Of a DNA stretch of 64,000 nucleotides, positions 51,458 through 59,426 are shown piece after piece; position 1 is the first letter of the stretch; each line of letters begins with the position of its first letter. A program made the position numbers and the translations under genes. The notes under the pieces were generated by a model that saw only the letters and a program-made list of their open reading frames with translations, was not told the DNA's origin and searched no databases. This DNA comes from Weissella diestrammenae. GTDB lineage: Bacteria; Bacillota; Bacilli; Lactobacillales; Lactobacillaceae. The stretch lies in the NCBI RefSeq assembly GCF_014397255.1, contig NZ_CP060724.1:558001-622000 (forward strand), given 5' to 3'.

Positions 51458-53956
51458 TTAATCGATGCCTGGATTGTCAATCGCCGATAAGGCTAACATC
51501 ACAATGACGAGATTTGAACGTGATGAATAGGCGATGTAATAAGGGTGCCAACTTGATGCAAACTTATTTTTATAATGGTGTAATCCTTCAAATGAATAAA
51601 TCCGTGACCCAAATTGATAGACTAAATTAGCTAGGCGTTCCCGAATGAACCCTTGTGAATTAATCCCAACGTTAGCAAGAGGTGACATGCCCAAATTAAA
51701 GGTCGTTACCCCTTGCTCACGGGCATACTCAAAGGCCTTCACGAATAAGACGTCCATCGTCCCGTTGGGGGCTGCCTTAGAAAATCGCATGAGATCAACC
51801 GTCATTTGATTTTCAGTCTGGGACGTGATTAAGGTGGCAAAAGCGACGATTTCACCATCGGCCCGTTTTAAAATCCCAATTGGATACCGTTGTAAATATG
51901 AGGCATCAAAAAAACCAAGTGAAAAGCCTTTTTCTTCACGACCAGCTAGCCATTCATCTGAAACGGCACGTAACGTCCGCAAAAACTTATCTGTATACGG
52001 TGGCTGGATGACTGCGAATTCAAATCCTGCTGCCGTGGCTTGATTGATTTCACTTCGAATATTGGCAAATTTCTTACCAGCTGTTTTAAACGTTAGTGTG
52101 TCCACCCACGCTTCTTCACCTAATTTTAGGAAATTATAGCCAAATTCATGTGCCAACATAGCAACTGACTCAGACACCTCGTAAAAAACTGGTATGTAGC
52201 CCAACCGGTCAGCTTCATGAATAAAGGCGTTTAAGGCCGATTTAAAATCACTAGCAACGCCAAATGGATCACTCATCATGACTGCTTTATTATTGATTAA
52301 GCGGAATTGAATTGCGACCGTATCTTGATAATAAAAAACTCGTTTGTCACCTAGAAAGACCAAATTAGCATAGTGATTATCACCTTTAGCCAAAATTGTT
52401 GCAAGGCGAGCTTCATCAACTGTGTCACCCAAGCGCTCGATATGCCCAGCAAAATACTTACGTAATGCAACAACCGCGAGAATAATGACTGCCAATGCAA
52501 TCACCCCAGTGAACCACCAGTGAATTGACGGAATCAAAAGCGCCAATGCCTGCGTGGGTCGATGATGTGGACCAGCAAAACGCGGCATATTTAAAATACC
52601 TAAGATCAGATAGGTAACAAAAATGCCACCATAAATAAAGCCGTCAAAAATCTGTGCCTCCCAACTATAAATAAATTGTTGTCGATACAAAGCTGATTTA
52701 ATACCCCACGTCAGCAAGAAAATCATCCCAAATAGCACCAATGGTTGCCAATTCTGATGAAAATAAAGTACGTAACCAATCCCAATCATTTGCAGTGCCA
52801 TAGTGGGCAGCATGGCACGTCGAACACGACTTGCAATCCCGCGACCAGCCATTACTAGTAATACCCCAATAAAAATATTGGGTAACTGTAAGAGCAAATT
52901 GGAAGCCCATGGATTAAAATGTGCCAACCAATGAATTTGAGTGAGTGTGCCCGGCAAAGTACCAGTGAGAATCAAGGTAATCCCACCAAAATATAGGAGT
53001 CCAGTCACGATTTTATGCATGACACTAATCGTCAAATCTTGTGGTACACCGCGAAATTCTTGATTAATATCGGTCAATGCGCGCCAAAGATAAATAAACA
53101 AGCCCAATAGTAATGGGGTTACTGTGTCGCTTAACCGATAAATCAATAGCCACAAGAATGCAGCTTCGCTATCGAGCCCCATACCAATCAGCCCGATAAT
53201 CATCACTAGGTCAAAACTCCCCCATGCACCAGGAATCAATGTGACCAGTCCAATGACATGGGCTGCAATTAAGAGCGGTATGACTTGCCAATAATCAATT
53301 GGAAACCCAAATAAAATGCCAATTAATAAGAAAGTACCGACTTTTGCAAGCCAATCCAGGCCAGAAACACCGATGATTTGTCGCATGCGAATGGTTGGCA
53401 ACATTTTTTTTAGTTGATAACGGCGTTTAGTGATCCATAACCCAATCACCGGTAATAACATACCAATCACATACCATGTATCATGGATTTGACTGTAGAA
53501 ACCGGGATTAATCACGTGCATTAATAATGCGATGGCACTAAAAATAGCCAATCCACTTTGACTGAGCCAGTATAATTGTCTAAAGGTTGCTTTTGAAACC
53601 GTTGTTTTGTCAAAAGCTAACTGATGTAATTTGACACTGACAATACCACCGACATCCAATGCGTTATGAACTGCATTCCCTGCCCATGCTGTTAAGCCAT
53701 CACGCCAACTCATTTTTACATCCGGACTCAATAAACGATGCAAAATATAATCATAACCAAGCGCAAAACTACCGGCAAATACGCCAACCACAAAACAAAT
53801 CAGAAATAAGCTCGTTGGAATGGTCTTAAATAACTGTAACAATGGGTGAAAATCAAGATGTCTAATCATCGCCCCTAACTCAAAAAACACAACAAACGCC
53901 GTGGCAATTCCAATAATTTTACGCATCATCGCGCCCTTTTGTGTTTTAGCTTTCAT
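51458..53956 (-). CDS. mprF: Phosphatidylglycerol lysyltransferase/flippase MprF
   Basis: An 832-residue protein. The N-terminal flippase part has about 14 membrane helices (residues about 10-500). The C-terminal cytosolic GNAT-like DUF2156 domain (about 515-825) transfers an aminoacyl group from aminoacyl-tRNA to phosphatidylglycerol; VDLMRFSKAAPNGTMDVLFVKAFEYARE and FNLGMSPLANVG are typical. Lysyl-PG lowers surface negative charge and gives resistance to cationic peptides. Its ATG overlaps the stop of the upstream hydrolase gene (ATGA), with AAGGA before it, so the two are coupled. Confidence 0.95.
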   Translation of the reverse strand: MKAKTQKGAMMRKIIGIATAFVVFFELGAMIRHLDFHPLLQLFKTIPTSLFLICFVVGVFAGSFALGYDYILHRLLSPDVKMSWRDGLTAWAGNAVHNALDVGGIVSVKLHQLAFDKTTVSKATFRQLYWLSQSGLAIFSAIALLMHVINPGFYSQIHDTWYVIGMLLPVIGLWITKRRYQLKKMLPTIRMRQIIGVSGLDWLAKVGTFLLIGILFGFPIDYWQVIPLLIAAHVIGLVTLIPGAWGSFDLVMIIGLIGMGLDSEAAFLWLLIYRLSDTVTPLLLGLFIYLWRALTDINQEFRGVPQDLTISVMHKIVTGLLYFGGITLILTGTLPGTLTQIHWLAHFNPWASNLLLQLPNIFIGVLLVMAGRGIASRVRRAMLPTMALQMIGIGYVLYFHQNWQPLVLFGMIFLLTWGIKSALYRQQFIYSWEAQIFDGFIYGGIFVTYLILGILNMPRFAGPHHRPTQALALLIPSIHWWFTGVIALAVIILAVVALRKYFAGHIERLGDTVDEARLATILAKGDNHYANLVFLGDKRVFYYQDTVAIQFRLINNKAVMMSDPFGVASDFKSALNAFIHEADRLGYIPVFYEVSESVAMLAHEFGYNFLKLGEEAWVDTLTFKTAGKKFANIRSEINQATAAGFEFAVIQPPYTDKFLRTLRAVSDEWLAGREEKGFSLGFFDASYLQRYPIGILKRADGEIVAFATLITSQTENQMTVDLMRFSKAAPNGTMDVLFVKAFEYAREQGVTTFNLGMSPLANVGINSQGFIRERLANLVYQFGSRIYSFEGLHHYKNKFASSWHPYYIAYSSRSNLVIVMLALSAIDNPGID

Positions 53957-54669
53957 ATTCCTTGTTCCTTTAAAAATGTTTGTGTCACTCGCGCAAATAA
54001 TTGCGGTTCAGTTTGCATAATCAAGTGCGTCCGCCATTTAATAATTTGCACATGTCCTTTGGGCAAATGCGCCACAATTGCCTGTGTATGTTGTCGTTTA
54101 ATAAAATCAAATTGACCAACAAAGACTAACGTTGGCGCCTGAATAGTTGTTAAATCTGATAGCTGGATTCCTAATGGTTCAAACATTAATGCCGTTTGCA
54201 AATACTTACGCATTAAAAATGCAGATCCATGTCGTAGCCCGTGTAAAATTGCAGTCAAAAAACGGGCAATCCAAACAATTGGTGCATAAAGACCTGCCAA
54301 CGAAAGATTGGGGGCATTCAATACCATTGCCGCAACATACATTGGGAAATCATGCGCATAACGTAAGGCTAAATTAGCGCCATCACTATACCCAACTAGA
54401 ATCATACGTTCTAATTTCAGCTGTTGTCGCAAACTTTCTAAATCTTGAACAAGTGTCTGATACGTTAAATCATCAGCTTCATTAGTTGAACGGCCATGAC
54501 CTCTGGTATCAATTGCAATGACATAAAAATGCGTTTGATAAACTTTAATCTGGCGTTTAAAATCGTTGGCTCGTCCATTATTACCATGTAATAAAATTAA
54601 GGGTGGTTTATGCGATTGTCCGTACACATCATATACGATTTTACTGCCATCCATTGTCAAAATCTGCAT
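53953..54669 (-). CDS. Alpha/beta hydrolase
   Basis: A 238-residue cytoplasmic hydrolase. Oxyanion loop LLHGNNGRANDF, nucleophile elbow LVGYSDGANLAL (Ser within GYSDG), an acid in VFVGQFDFIKRQH, and His in WRTHLIMQ. No signal peptide. Substrate unknown. Coupling to mprF by a 4-base overlap suggests a link with envelope or lipid modification, perhaps removal of aminoacyl groups from lipid, but this is only inference from position. A TATAAT (54735-54740) with weak -35 CTGAAG drives the pair, divergent from the thiamine operon. Confidence 0.82.
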   Translation of the reverse strand: MQILTMDGSKIVYDVYGQSHKPPLILLHGNNGRANDFKRQIKVYQTHFYVIAIDTRGHGRSTNEADDLTYQTLVQDLESLRQQLKLERMILVGYSDGANLALRYAHDFPMYVAAMVLNAPNLSLAGLYAPIVWIARFLTAILHGLRHGSAFLMRKYLQTALMFEPLGIQLSDLTTIQAPTLVFVGQFDFIKRQHTQAIVAHLPKGHVQIIKWRTHLIMQTEPQLFARVTQTFLKEQGI

Positions 54670-54768
54670 TGCACAATTCCTTCAATTCATTCAGTTTCTA
54701 TGCCATTATCGTTATTTTTAAGCTTCTACGCTTAATTATAGCAGTCCGACACCGTTCCTTCAGCTCAT

Positions 54769-54797
54769 TTGCAACAGTCGGCCATTTTAGCTATACT
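54769..54797 (+). promoter_or_regulatory. Promoter of tenA-thiD
   Basis: TTGCAA (54769-54774), 17-base spacer, TATACT (54792-54797), about 20 bases ahead of the TPP aptamer. Confidence 0.8.
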
Positions 54798-54815
54798 AAG
54801 ATTATAAATAATAAT

Positions 54816-54967
54816 CTATCTGGGGTGCTTAATTGCTGAGAAATACCCACTGACCTGAACATGATAATGCATGCGGAGGAAGATATAGGTGTCAATTTTT
54901 TAGCATCATGCCAATCAATTCAACCGGCCATCTCCCCTGTTAAATTCAGAGCAGTTAGCCGGTTTTT
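54816..54967 (+). ncRNA. TPP riboswitch with terminator
   Basis: The thi-box core is plain: GGGGTGC, then TGCTGAGAAATACCC, then CTGACCTGAACATGATAATGCATGCGGAGGAAG, closed by CTATCT/AGATATAG (54816-54888). A terminator follows: AACCGGC (54922-54928) with GCCGGTT (54958-54964) and a T run. TPP binding would end transcription before tenA. Confidence 0.95.
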
Positions 54968-55000
54968 ATCTGCAATTTTTTACCGATTGGAGCTAAAAAA

Positions 55001-55567
55001 ATGAACACTCTCAAACAAATTCAAACCACTGGTATGGCGGCAATCATGCAAGAACCATTTATCCACGCTTTAGCAACAGGCACGCTGACCGATGATATTG
55101 CTGACTACTATACGGCACAAGATAATCAATACATTACAGCCTTTGAACCATTAGTTGATACAATTGATGAAGCATTTGGCTTGACTCGGCCTTTTGTTGA
55201 TGATGAAACAGCTGCGCATCTCAGCCTCAGCACTGAAATCGCTAAACAACCTATGGACGCCAATGGACAAGCATACGTGGCACACATGCAAGCCGCTACT
55301 GCCTTATCTCCCATCGCTGGGACCATGGCGATTTTACCTTGTGTCGAGTCGTATCATTTCATTGCCAATCACATTGCCAATCAATCCCCCTATCGTGCTT
55401 GGACTGGCTACTATCAACAAGCAAGTTATGCCCGCTTAGTTAGTTATTATCAAGATATTTTGGCCAAGTATGATTATACCGACTATCTATCAATTTACGC
55501 TGATTCGTATACCTTTGAACAAAAGTTTTGGCGCAATGCGTTTATGAAAGGAACAAATAATGACTAA
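55001..55567 (+). CDS. tenA: Aminopyrimidine aminohydrolase TenA (thiaminase II)
   Basis: A 188-residue thiamine-salvage enzyme that hydrolyses 4-amino-5-aminomethyl-2-methylpyrimidine to HMP. The catalytic Cys lies in AILPCVESYHF, the active-site Asp in AQDNQYI, and the Glu in YTFEQKFWRNAF. It is shorter than most TenA (about 215-236 residues), chiefly at the N terminus and between helices. GGAG precedes the ATG. It overlaps thiD by 8 bases; both are under the TPP riboswitch. Confidence 0.9.
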   Translation: MNTLKQIQTTGMAAIMQEPFIHALATGTLTDDIADYYTAQDNQYITAFEPLVDTIDEAFGLTRPFVDDETAAHLSLSTEIAKQPMDANGQAYVAHMQAATALSPIAGTMAILPCVESYHFIANHIANQSPYRAWTGYYQQASYARLVSYYQDILAKYDYTDYLSIYADSYTFEQKFWRNAFMKGTNND

Positions 55568-56399
55568 TTCCACACCACAAGTAATGACGATTGCCGGAAT
55601 TGATAGCAGTGGTGGCGCTGGTATGAGTGCTGACCTAAAGACATTTACCATGAATGGCGTCTATGGCGCTAACGTTGTCGTGTCAATTACAGCACAGAAT
55701 ACAACTGGGGTGCAGTCCGTTGAAATGGTGTCACCAACCATGGTAGCGGCGCAATTAAAGTCAGTGGCTGATGACCTGCACATTTCTGCCGTTAAGACTG
55801 GTATGCTGGGCGATGCCCAAACGGTCACAACCGTTGCAAAAGCCATACAGACATATGATTTTGGCGCCTTCATTCTTGATCCAGTCATGGTCGCTAAAGG
55901 TGGGGCCCACTTACTTGAAGATTCAGCTGTAACAGCCGTCATTCAGAATTTATTACCGCTTAGCACCCTCGTGACCCCCAATTTACCTGAGGCCGAGGTT
56001 TTGACTGGTACAACGATTCAATCTGATATTGAAATTGCACAAGCTGCCCACCAATTGCAACAGCTTGGCGCAAAAAATGTCCTCATCAAAGGTGGCCATG
56101 GCGACGAACCTGTTGTACGCGACTATGTCTTGCTCGCCGATCAATCCGCTTTTTGGCTTGAAAGTCAGCGTTTTGCGACTATTAAAACACATGGCACTGG
56201 TGATACCATTTCTGCCGCCATTACTGCGCGCTTAGCACTTGGTGACTCACTCAAAGCCGCCATCATTTACGCTAAGCATTATGTTGACGCAACAATTCGT
56301 CAAAGTATTAACGTTGGGCACGGTCATGGTCCGCTAAATCACTGGGCAACCATGGATGCAACACAAGATAGGATTAACATCGTTGATGTGCAAGCATAG
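55560..56399 (+). CDS. thiD: Hydroxymethylpyrimidine/phosphomethylpyrimidine kinase
   Basis: A 279-residue ribokinase-like enzyme that phosphorylates HMP and HMP-P. It has AGIDSSGGAGMSADLKTF, the LDPVMVAKGG motif, and the anion-hole/catalytic HGTGDTISAAITA. With tenA it salvages the pyrimidine half of thiamine. No thiE or thiM is adjacent here. Confidence 0.95.
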   Translation: MTNSTPQVMTIAGIDSSGGAGMSADLKTFTMNGVYGANVVVSITAQNTTGVQSVEMVSPTMVAAQLKSVADDLHISAVKTGMLGDAQTVTTVAKAIQTYDFGAFILDPVMVAKGGAHLLEDSAVTAVIQNLLPLSTLVTPNLPEAEVLTGTTIQSDIEIAQAAHQLQQLGAKNVLIKGGHGDEPVVRDYVLLADQSAFWLESQRFATIKTHGTGDTISAAITARLALGDSLKAAIIYAKHYVDATIRQSINVGHGHGPLNHWATMDATQDRINIVDVQA

Positions 56400-56480
56400 G
56401 TGATTTACTTGGTACCTGACAAAAATAAATTTCTTCATAATAATGTAACTGTTAATCATTAACCAACATCAACAAATACA

Positions 56481-56518
56481 CAAAAAAGCCACATCAACAA
56501 AAGTTGATATGGCTTTTT
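56481..56518. terminator. Bidirectional terminator between thiD and rplL
   Basis: AAAAAGCCA-C-ATCAAC pairs with GTTGAT-A-TGGCTTTTT (one mismatch) around AAAA. It serves both convergent operons. Confidence 0.92.
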
Positions 56519-56534
56519 AATAAGTGGTCAAAAA

Positions 56535-56903
56535 TTACTTAACAGTAACTGATGCCCCAACTTCTTCCAACTTAGCCTTCAATTCGTTAGCTTCGTCTTC
56601 TGAAAGTCCTTCTTTAACAACTGAAGGTGCGTTGTCTACAAGATCCTTAGCTTCCTTCAATCCCAATCCAGTAACTTCACGAACTGCCTTGATTACTTGA
56701 ACCTTAGCGTTTCCTGCTGAAGTCAATTCAACATCGAATTCAGTCTTAGCAGCTTCGGCACCGGCACCAGCTGCACCAGCAGCGGCAACAGGGGCAGCGG
56801 CTGAAACACCAAATTCTTCTTCAATTGCTGAAACCAAGTCAGCCAAGTCCAAAATCGTAGCTTCCTTCAATGAAGCGATGATTGAATCTTTATCAAATGC
56901 CAT
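56535..56903 (-). CDS. rplL: 50S ribosomal protein L7/L12
   Basis: A 122-residue stalk protein. An N-terminal dimerisation domain, an alanine-rich hinge ([17 protein letters not shown]), and a C-terminal factor-binding domain ([23 protein letters not shown]-type) are present. It recruits translation GTPases and is last in the rplJL unit. Confidence 0.98.
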   Translation of the reverse strand: MAFDKDSIIASLKEATILDLADLVSAIEEEFGVSAAAPVAAAGAAGAGAEAAKTEFDVELTSAGNAKVQVIKAVREVTGLGLKEAKDLVDNAPSVVKEGLSEDEANELKAKLEEVGASVTVK

Positions 56904-56985
56904 GATAATAATCTCCTCTTATATTGCCTTTACGGCGTAGTTTATAGTGTTGTTAGGATAAATCCTAGCGTCAAATCGGTTGGGC

Positions 56986-57492
56986 TTATGCTTCAACTGA
57001 TTCTTCTTTTGCCTCTGCCACAGCCTTAACTGCGTAAGCGACATTACGAACAGGTGCTTGCAATGTTGATAACAACATTGATAGCAATCCGTCGCGGTCT
57101 GGCAATGATGCGTACTTGTTAATGTCATCGACACCAGCAATTGTACCATCAACCACACCACCCTTGATTTCAAGGGCTTCGATTTCATCAGCGTACTTCT
57201 TCAAGATACGTGATGGTGCGATTGCATCTTCGTTAGAAAATGCAACGGCTGAAGGTCCGACAAATAAGTCCTTCAAGTCTGACAAGTCAGCAGCATCGGC
57301 GGCACGCGTCAACACCTTGTTCTTGATAACCTTCAACTCTACGCCTTCTTCACGCAAAGACTTACGCAAATGATTAGCTTGTTCAACTGTCAATCCACGT
57401 ACGTCAACAACAACAGAAGATGCGGCTGCCTTAAACTTATCAGCGACTTCTTCAACTTGTTGTGCTTTTAAAGCAATCGTTGCTTCACTCAT
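56986..57492 (-). CDS. rplJ: 50S ribosomal protein L10
   Basis: A 168-residue stalk-base protein. The N-terminal rRNA-binding domain includes [21 protein letters not shown], and the C-terminal helix binds L12 dimers. It is preceded by an L10 leader and followed by rplL. L10 with L12 normally represses its own synthesis through that leader. Confidence 0.97.
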   Translation of the reverse strand: MSEATIALKAQQVEEVADKFKAAASSVVVDVRGLTVEQANHLRKSLREEGVELKVIKNKVLTRAADAADLSDLKDLFVGPSAVAFSNEDAIAPSRILKKYADEIEALEIKGGVVDGTIAGVDDINKYASLPDRDGLLSMLLSTLQAPVRNVAYAVKAVAEAKEESVEA

Positions 57493-57655
57493 GATTATGT
57501 GTCCTCCTGTTTAGATTTGATCCTAACTAAGAACCCCCAACACAATGATGTGCCGGGGGCTCAAATTCGCGCAATGCTCATTTTCACTTCCTCGGCAGGA
57601 TATTAAGGCATAAAGCCACCGGCGTCTTAGGTAGAATCGATTTAATTCATTTGCT
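57493..57655 (-). ncRNA. L10-type ribosomal protein leader
   Basis: The mRNA leader between the rplJ promoter and the rplJ start contains the L10-leader-like stretch around TATCCTGCCGAGGAAGTGAA, and a strong stem GAGCCCCCGGCAC/GTGTTGGGGGTTC near 57530-57562, likely the attenuator. Autogenous control by the L10(L12)4 complex is established for this leader class. Confidence 0.7.
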
Positions 57656-57685
57656 AATATACCAGATTTCCCTAGGTCATGTCAA
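57656..57685 (-). promoter_or_regulatory. Promoter of rplJL
   Basis: A perfect TTGACA (57680-57685), 18-base spacer, TATATT (57656-57661) with an upstream TG, on the minus strand. Confidence 0.75.
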
Positions 57686-57706
57686 CAAACAATCGCGAAT
57701 AACGCA

Positions 57707-58399
57707 TTATAGACTAGTAACGTCTAAGTTAATTGCAGGTCCAAATGTTGAAGCAATTGAAACGTGCTTAACATAAGCGCCCTTAACTGCTGCAGGACGA
57801 GCCTTCAAAACAACGTCTGAGATTGTCTTGATGTTACCAACAAGCTTGTCAGCGTCGAATGAAACTTTACCAACAGGTACAGCAACGTTTCCGTCACGAT
57901 CAGTCCGGTAAGTAACCTTTCCGGCTTTTGATTCTTCAACGGCTTTTGCAACGTCGAATGTAACAGTACCAGTCTTAGGGTTAGGCATCAATCCCTTAGG
58001 TCCCAAGGCACGTCCAACACGTCCAACTTGAGCCATCATGTCTGGTGTTGCGATAGCAACATCAAAGTCTAACCAACCATCAGCGATACGTTGAACTAAG
58101 TCTGCACCACCAACAACGTCTGCACCAGCTGCTTCGGCTTCTTTAGCCTTGTCACCTTGAGCGAAGACAACAACTGTTTGATCTTTACCAGTTCCGTTAG
58201 GCAAAACAACAGCCCCACGTAATTGTTGGTCAGCTTGACGTGTATCCACGTTCAAGTTAAATGCGATTTCAACAGTTGAATCAAACTTGGCAAAGTCAAT
58301 TTCCTTTACCAATGCAGCTGCTTCATCCAAGTTATACAACTTTTCAGCTTCAACTTTTTCAGCTGCAGCTAAATACTTCTTTCCATACTTCTTAGCCAT
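57707..58399 (-). CDS. rplA: 50S ribosomal protein L1
   Basis: A 230-residue L1-stalk protein. It begins [16 protein letters not shown], with L1 signature segments [19 protein letters not shown] and [21 protein letters not shown]. The ATG at 58399 has AAGGAGG upstream; a reading to 58420 does not. It is paired with rplK. Confidence 0.98.
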   Translation of the reverse strand: MAKKYGKKYLAAAEKVEAEKLYNLDEAAALVKEIDFAKFDSTVEIAFNLNVDTRQADQQLRGAVVLPNGTGKDQTVVVFAQGDKAKEAEAAGADVVGGADLVQRIADGWLDFDVAIATPDMMAQVGRVGRALGPKGLMPNPKTGTVTFDVAKAVEESKAGKVTYRTDRDGNVAVPVGKVSFDADKLVGNIKTISDVVLKARPAAVKGAYVKHVSIASTFGPAINLDVTSL

Positions 58400-58523
58400 G
58401 GTAGCTATTCCTCCTTGCAAATGCGGTCAAACGGTCAATGACCTCCCGCTTGATCATGCTTAGTTTCCTATGCGATCCGTACTTAAACGGTTCAATTATC
58501 ATGTTTTGTCTAACGACGAAACA

Positions 58524-58949
58524 TTATCCTTCAACAACGAAGCCCATTGAACGTGCAGTACCTTCGATCATGCGAACAGCTGCTTCTACGTCAGCTGCGT
58601 TTAGATCTTGCATCTTAGTCTCAGCGATTTCTTTAACTTGCGCCGCAGTAACCGTTGCTACCTTTTTCGTGTTAGGTTCTCCTGAACCCTTGGCAACACC
58701 AGCAGCCTTCTTCAAAAGAACGGCAGCAGGTGGTGTCTTTGTAATGAAGTCAAATGAACGATCTTCATACACAGTAATCACGACAGGAATCAAAAGACCC
58801 CCTTGATCCGCTGTACGAGCATTAAACTCCTTGGCGAACCCCATGATATTAACACCAGCTTGTCCCAACGCAGGACCAACTGGAGGTGCAGGTGTAGCCT
58901 TACCGGCTGGAATCTGCAACTTAACAATACTTGAAACTTTCTTAGCCAC
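58524..58949 (-). CDS. rplK: 50S ribosomal protein L11
   Basis: A 141-residue protein of the GTPase-associated centre. The N-terminal [23 protein letters not shown] and the C-terminal rRNA-binding domain ending MGFVVEG are intact. The start is a GTG at 58949 ([12 protein letters not shown]), with GGAGG at good spacing; the upstream extension to 59066 falls in the promoter and leader and is rejected. Confidence 0.97.
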   Translation of the reverse strand: MAKKVSSIVKLQIPAGKATPAPPVGPALGQAGVNIMGFAKEFNARTADQGGLLIPVVITVYEDRSFDFITKTPPAAVLLKKAAGVAKGSGEPNTKKVATVTAAQVKEIAETKMQDLNAADVEAAVRMIEGTARSMGFVVEG

Positions 58950-58969
58950 GATTGTATCCTCCTTCGTGC

Positions 58970-59012
58970 TTGTGGTATAAAATGGCGAGTTTCGATTTCC
59001 GCCTCCCACATA
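58970..59012 (-). promoter_or_regulatory. Possible L1-binding leader hairpin before rplK
   Basis: In the minus-strand leader, GTGGGAGGCGG ... TTATACCAC can pair GTGG with CCAC in the manner of L1 operon leaders. The match is from memory of the motif, so it is tentative. Confidence 0.35.
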
Positions 59013-59037
59013 TCCGTGTCGCCACGCATACTCGAAT

Positions 59038-59066
59038 ATAATACCAAAATCACTGGTAAAATACAA
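59038..59066 (-). promoter_or_regulatory. Promoter of rplK-rplA
   Basis: TTGTAT (59061-59066), 17-base spacer, TATTAT (59038-59043) with extended TGG on the minus strand. It shows that rplK does not depend on read-through from nusG. Confidence 0.75.
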
Positions 59067-59426
59067 GTCATCAATATTTTTAACGCCAAGATGTGGGTTC
59101 TTCTTTTTTAAATGATTAGCTCATCAATTACTACGATTAACACCTCATCAGGTATGTCAAAGCCAAATGTCTCATACGGTTTAAAAAACAATTCCAGATT
59201 TAATTGCAGTCAAATAACCATTCCTAGGCAATCAACAATCAAATTTCTGCAAGCGTTTAATTAATGCCGTTACAACGGTTGATAGGCATTCATCTCAGGT
59301 CAACGCTAACTAACCTTCATTTACCCCACGGTGATTCAAATCTACCGGTCTAACCTGAATAACAGTGAATCTATGCGATAGCATCAAAAAGCATGATAAA
59401 TGCCACTTATAACGTAACATCAAGCG

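Larger units (their letters stand above)
58950..59426. other. 477-base gap between rplK and the secreted-protein gene
   Basis: The rplK promoter and leader occupy about 58950-59066. The remaining 360 bases (59067-59426) have no gene with a ribosome-binding site. There is only a weak hairpin (GGCAT-TTATC-ATGC then TTTTT on the minus strand, about 59382-59402), which may end the secreted-protein transcript. Confidence 0.55.

Noticed and set aside
59248-59261. cre-like TGCAAGCGTTTAAT between the secreted-protein gene and rplK
   Set aside because: Only one half matches the consensus and it is far from any promoter I could identify.
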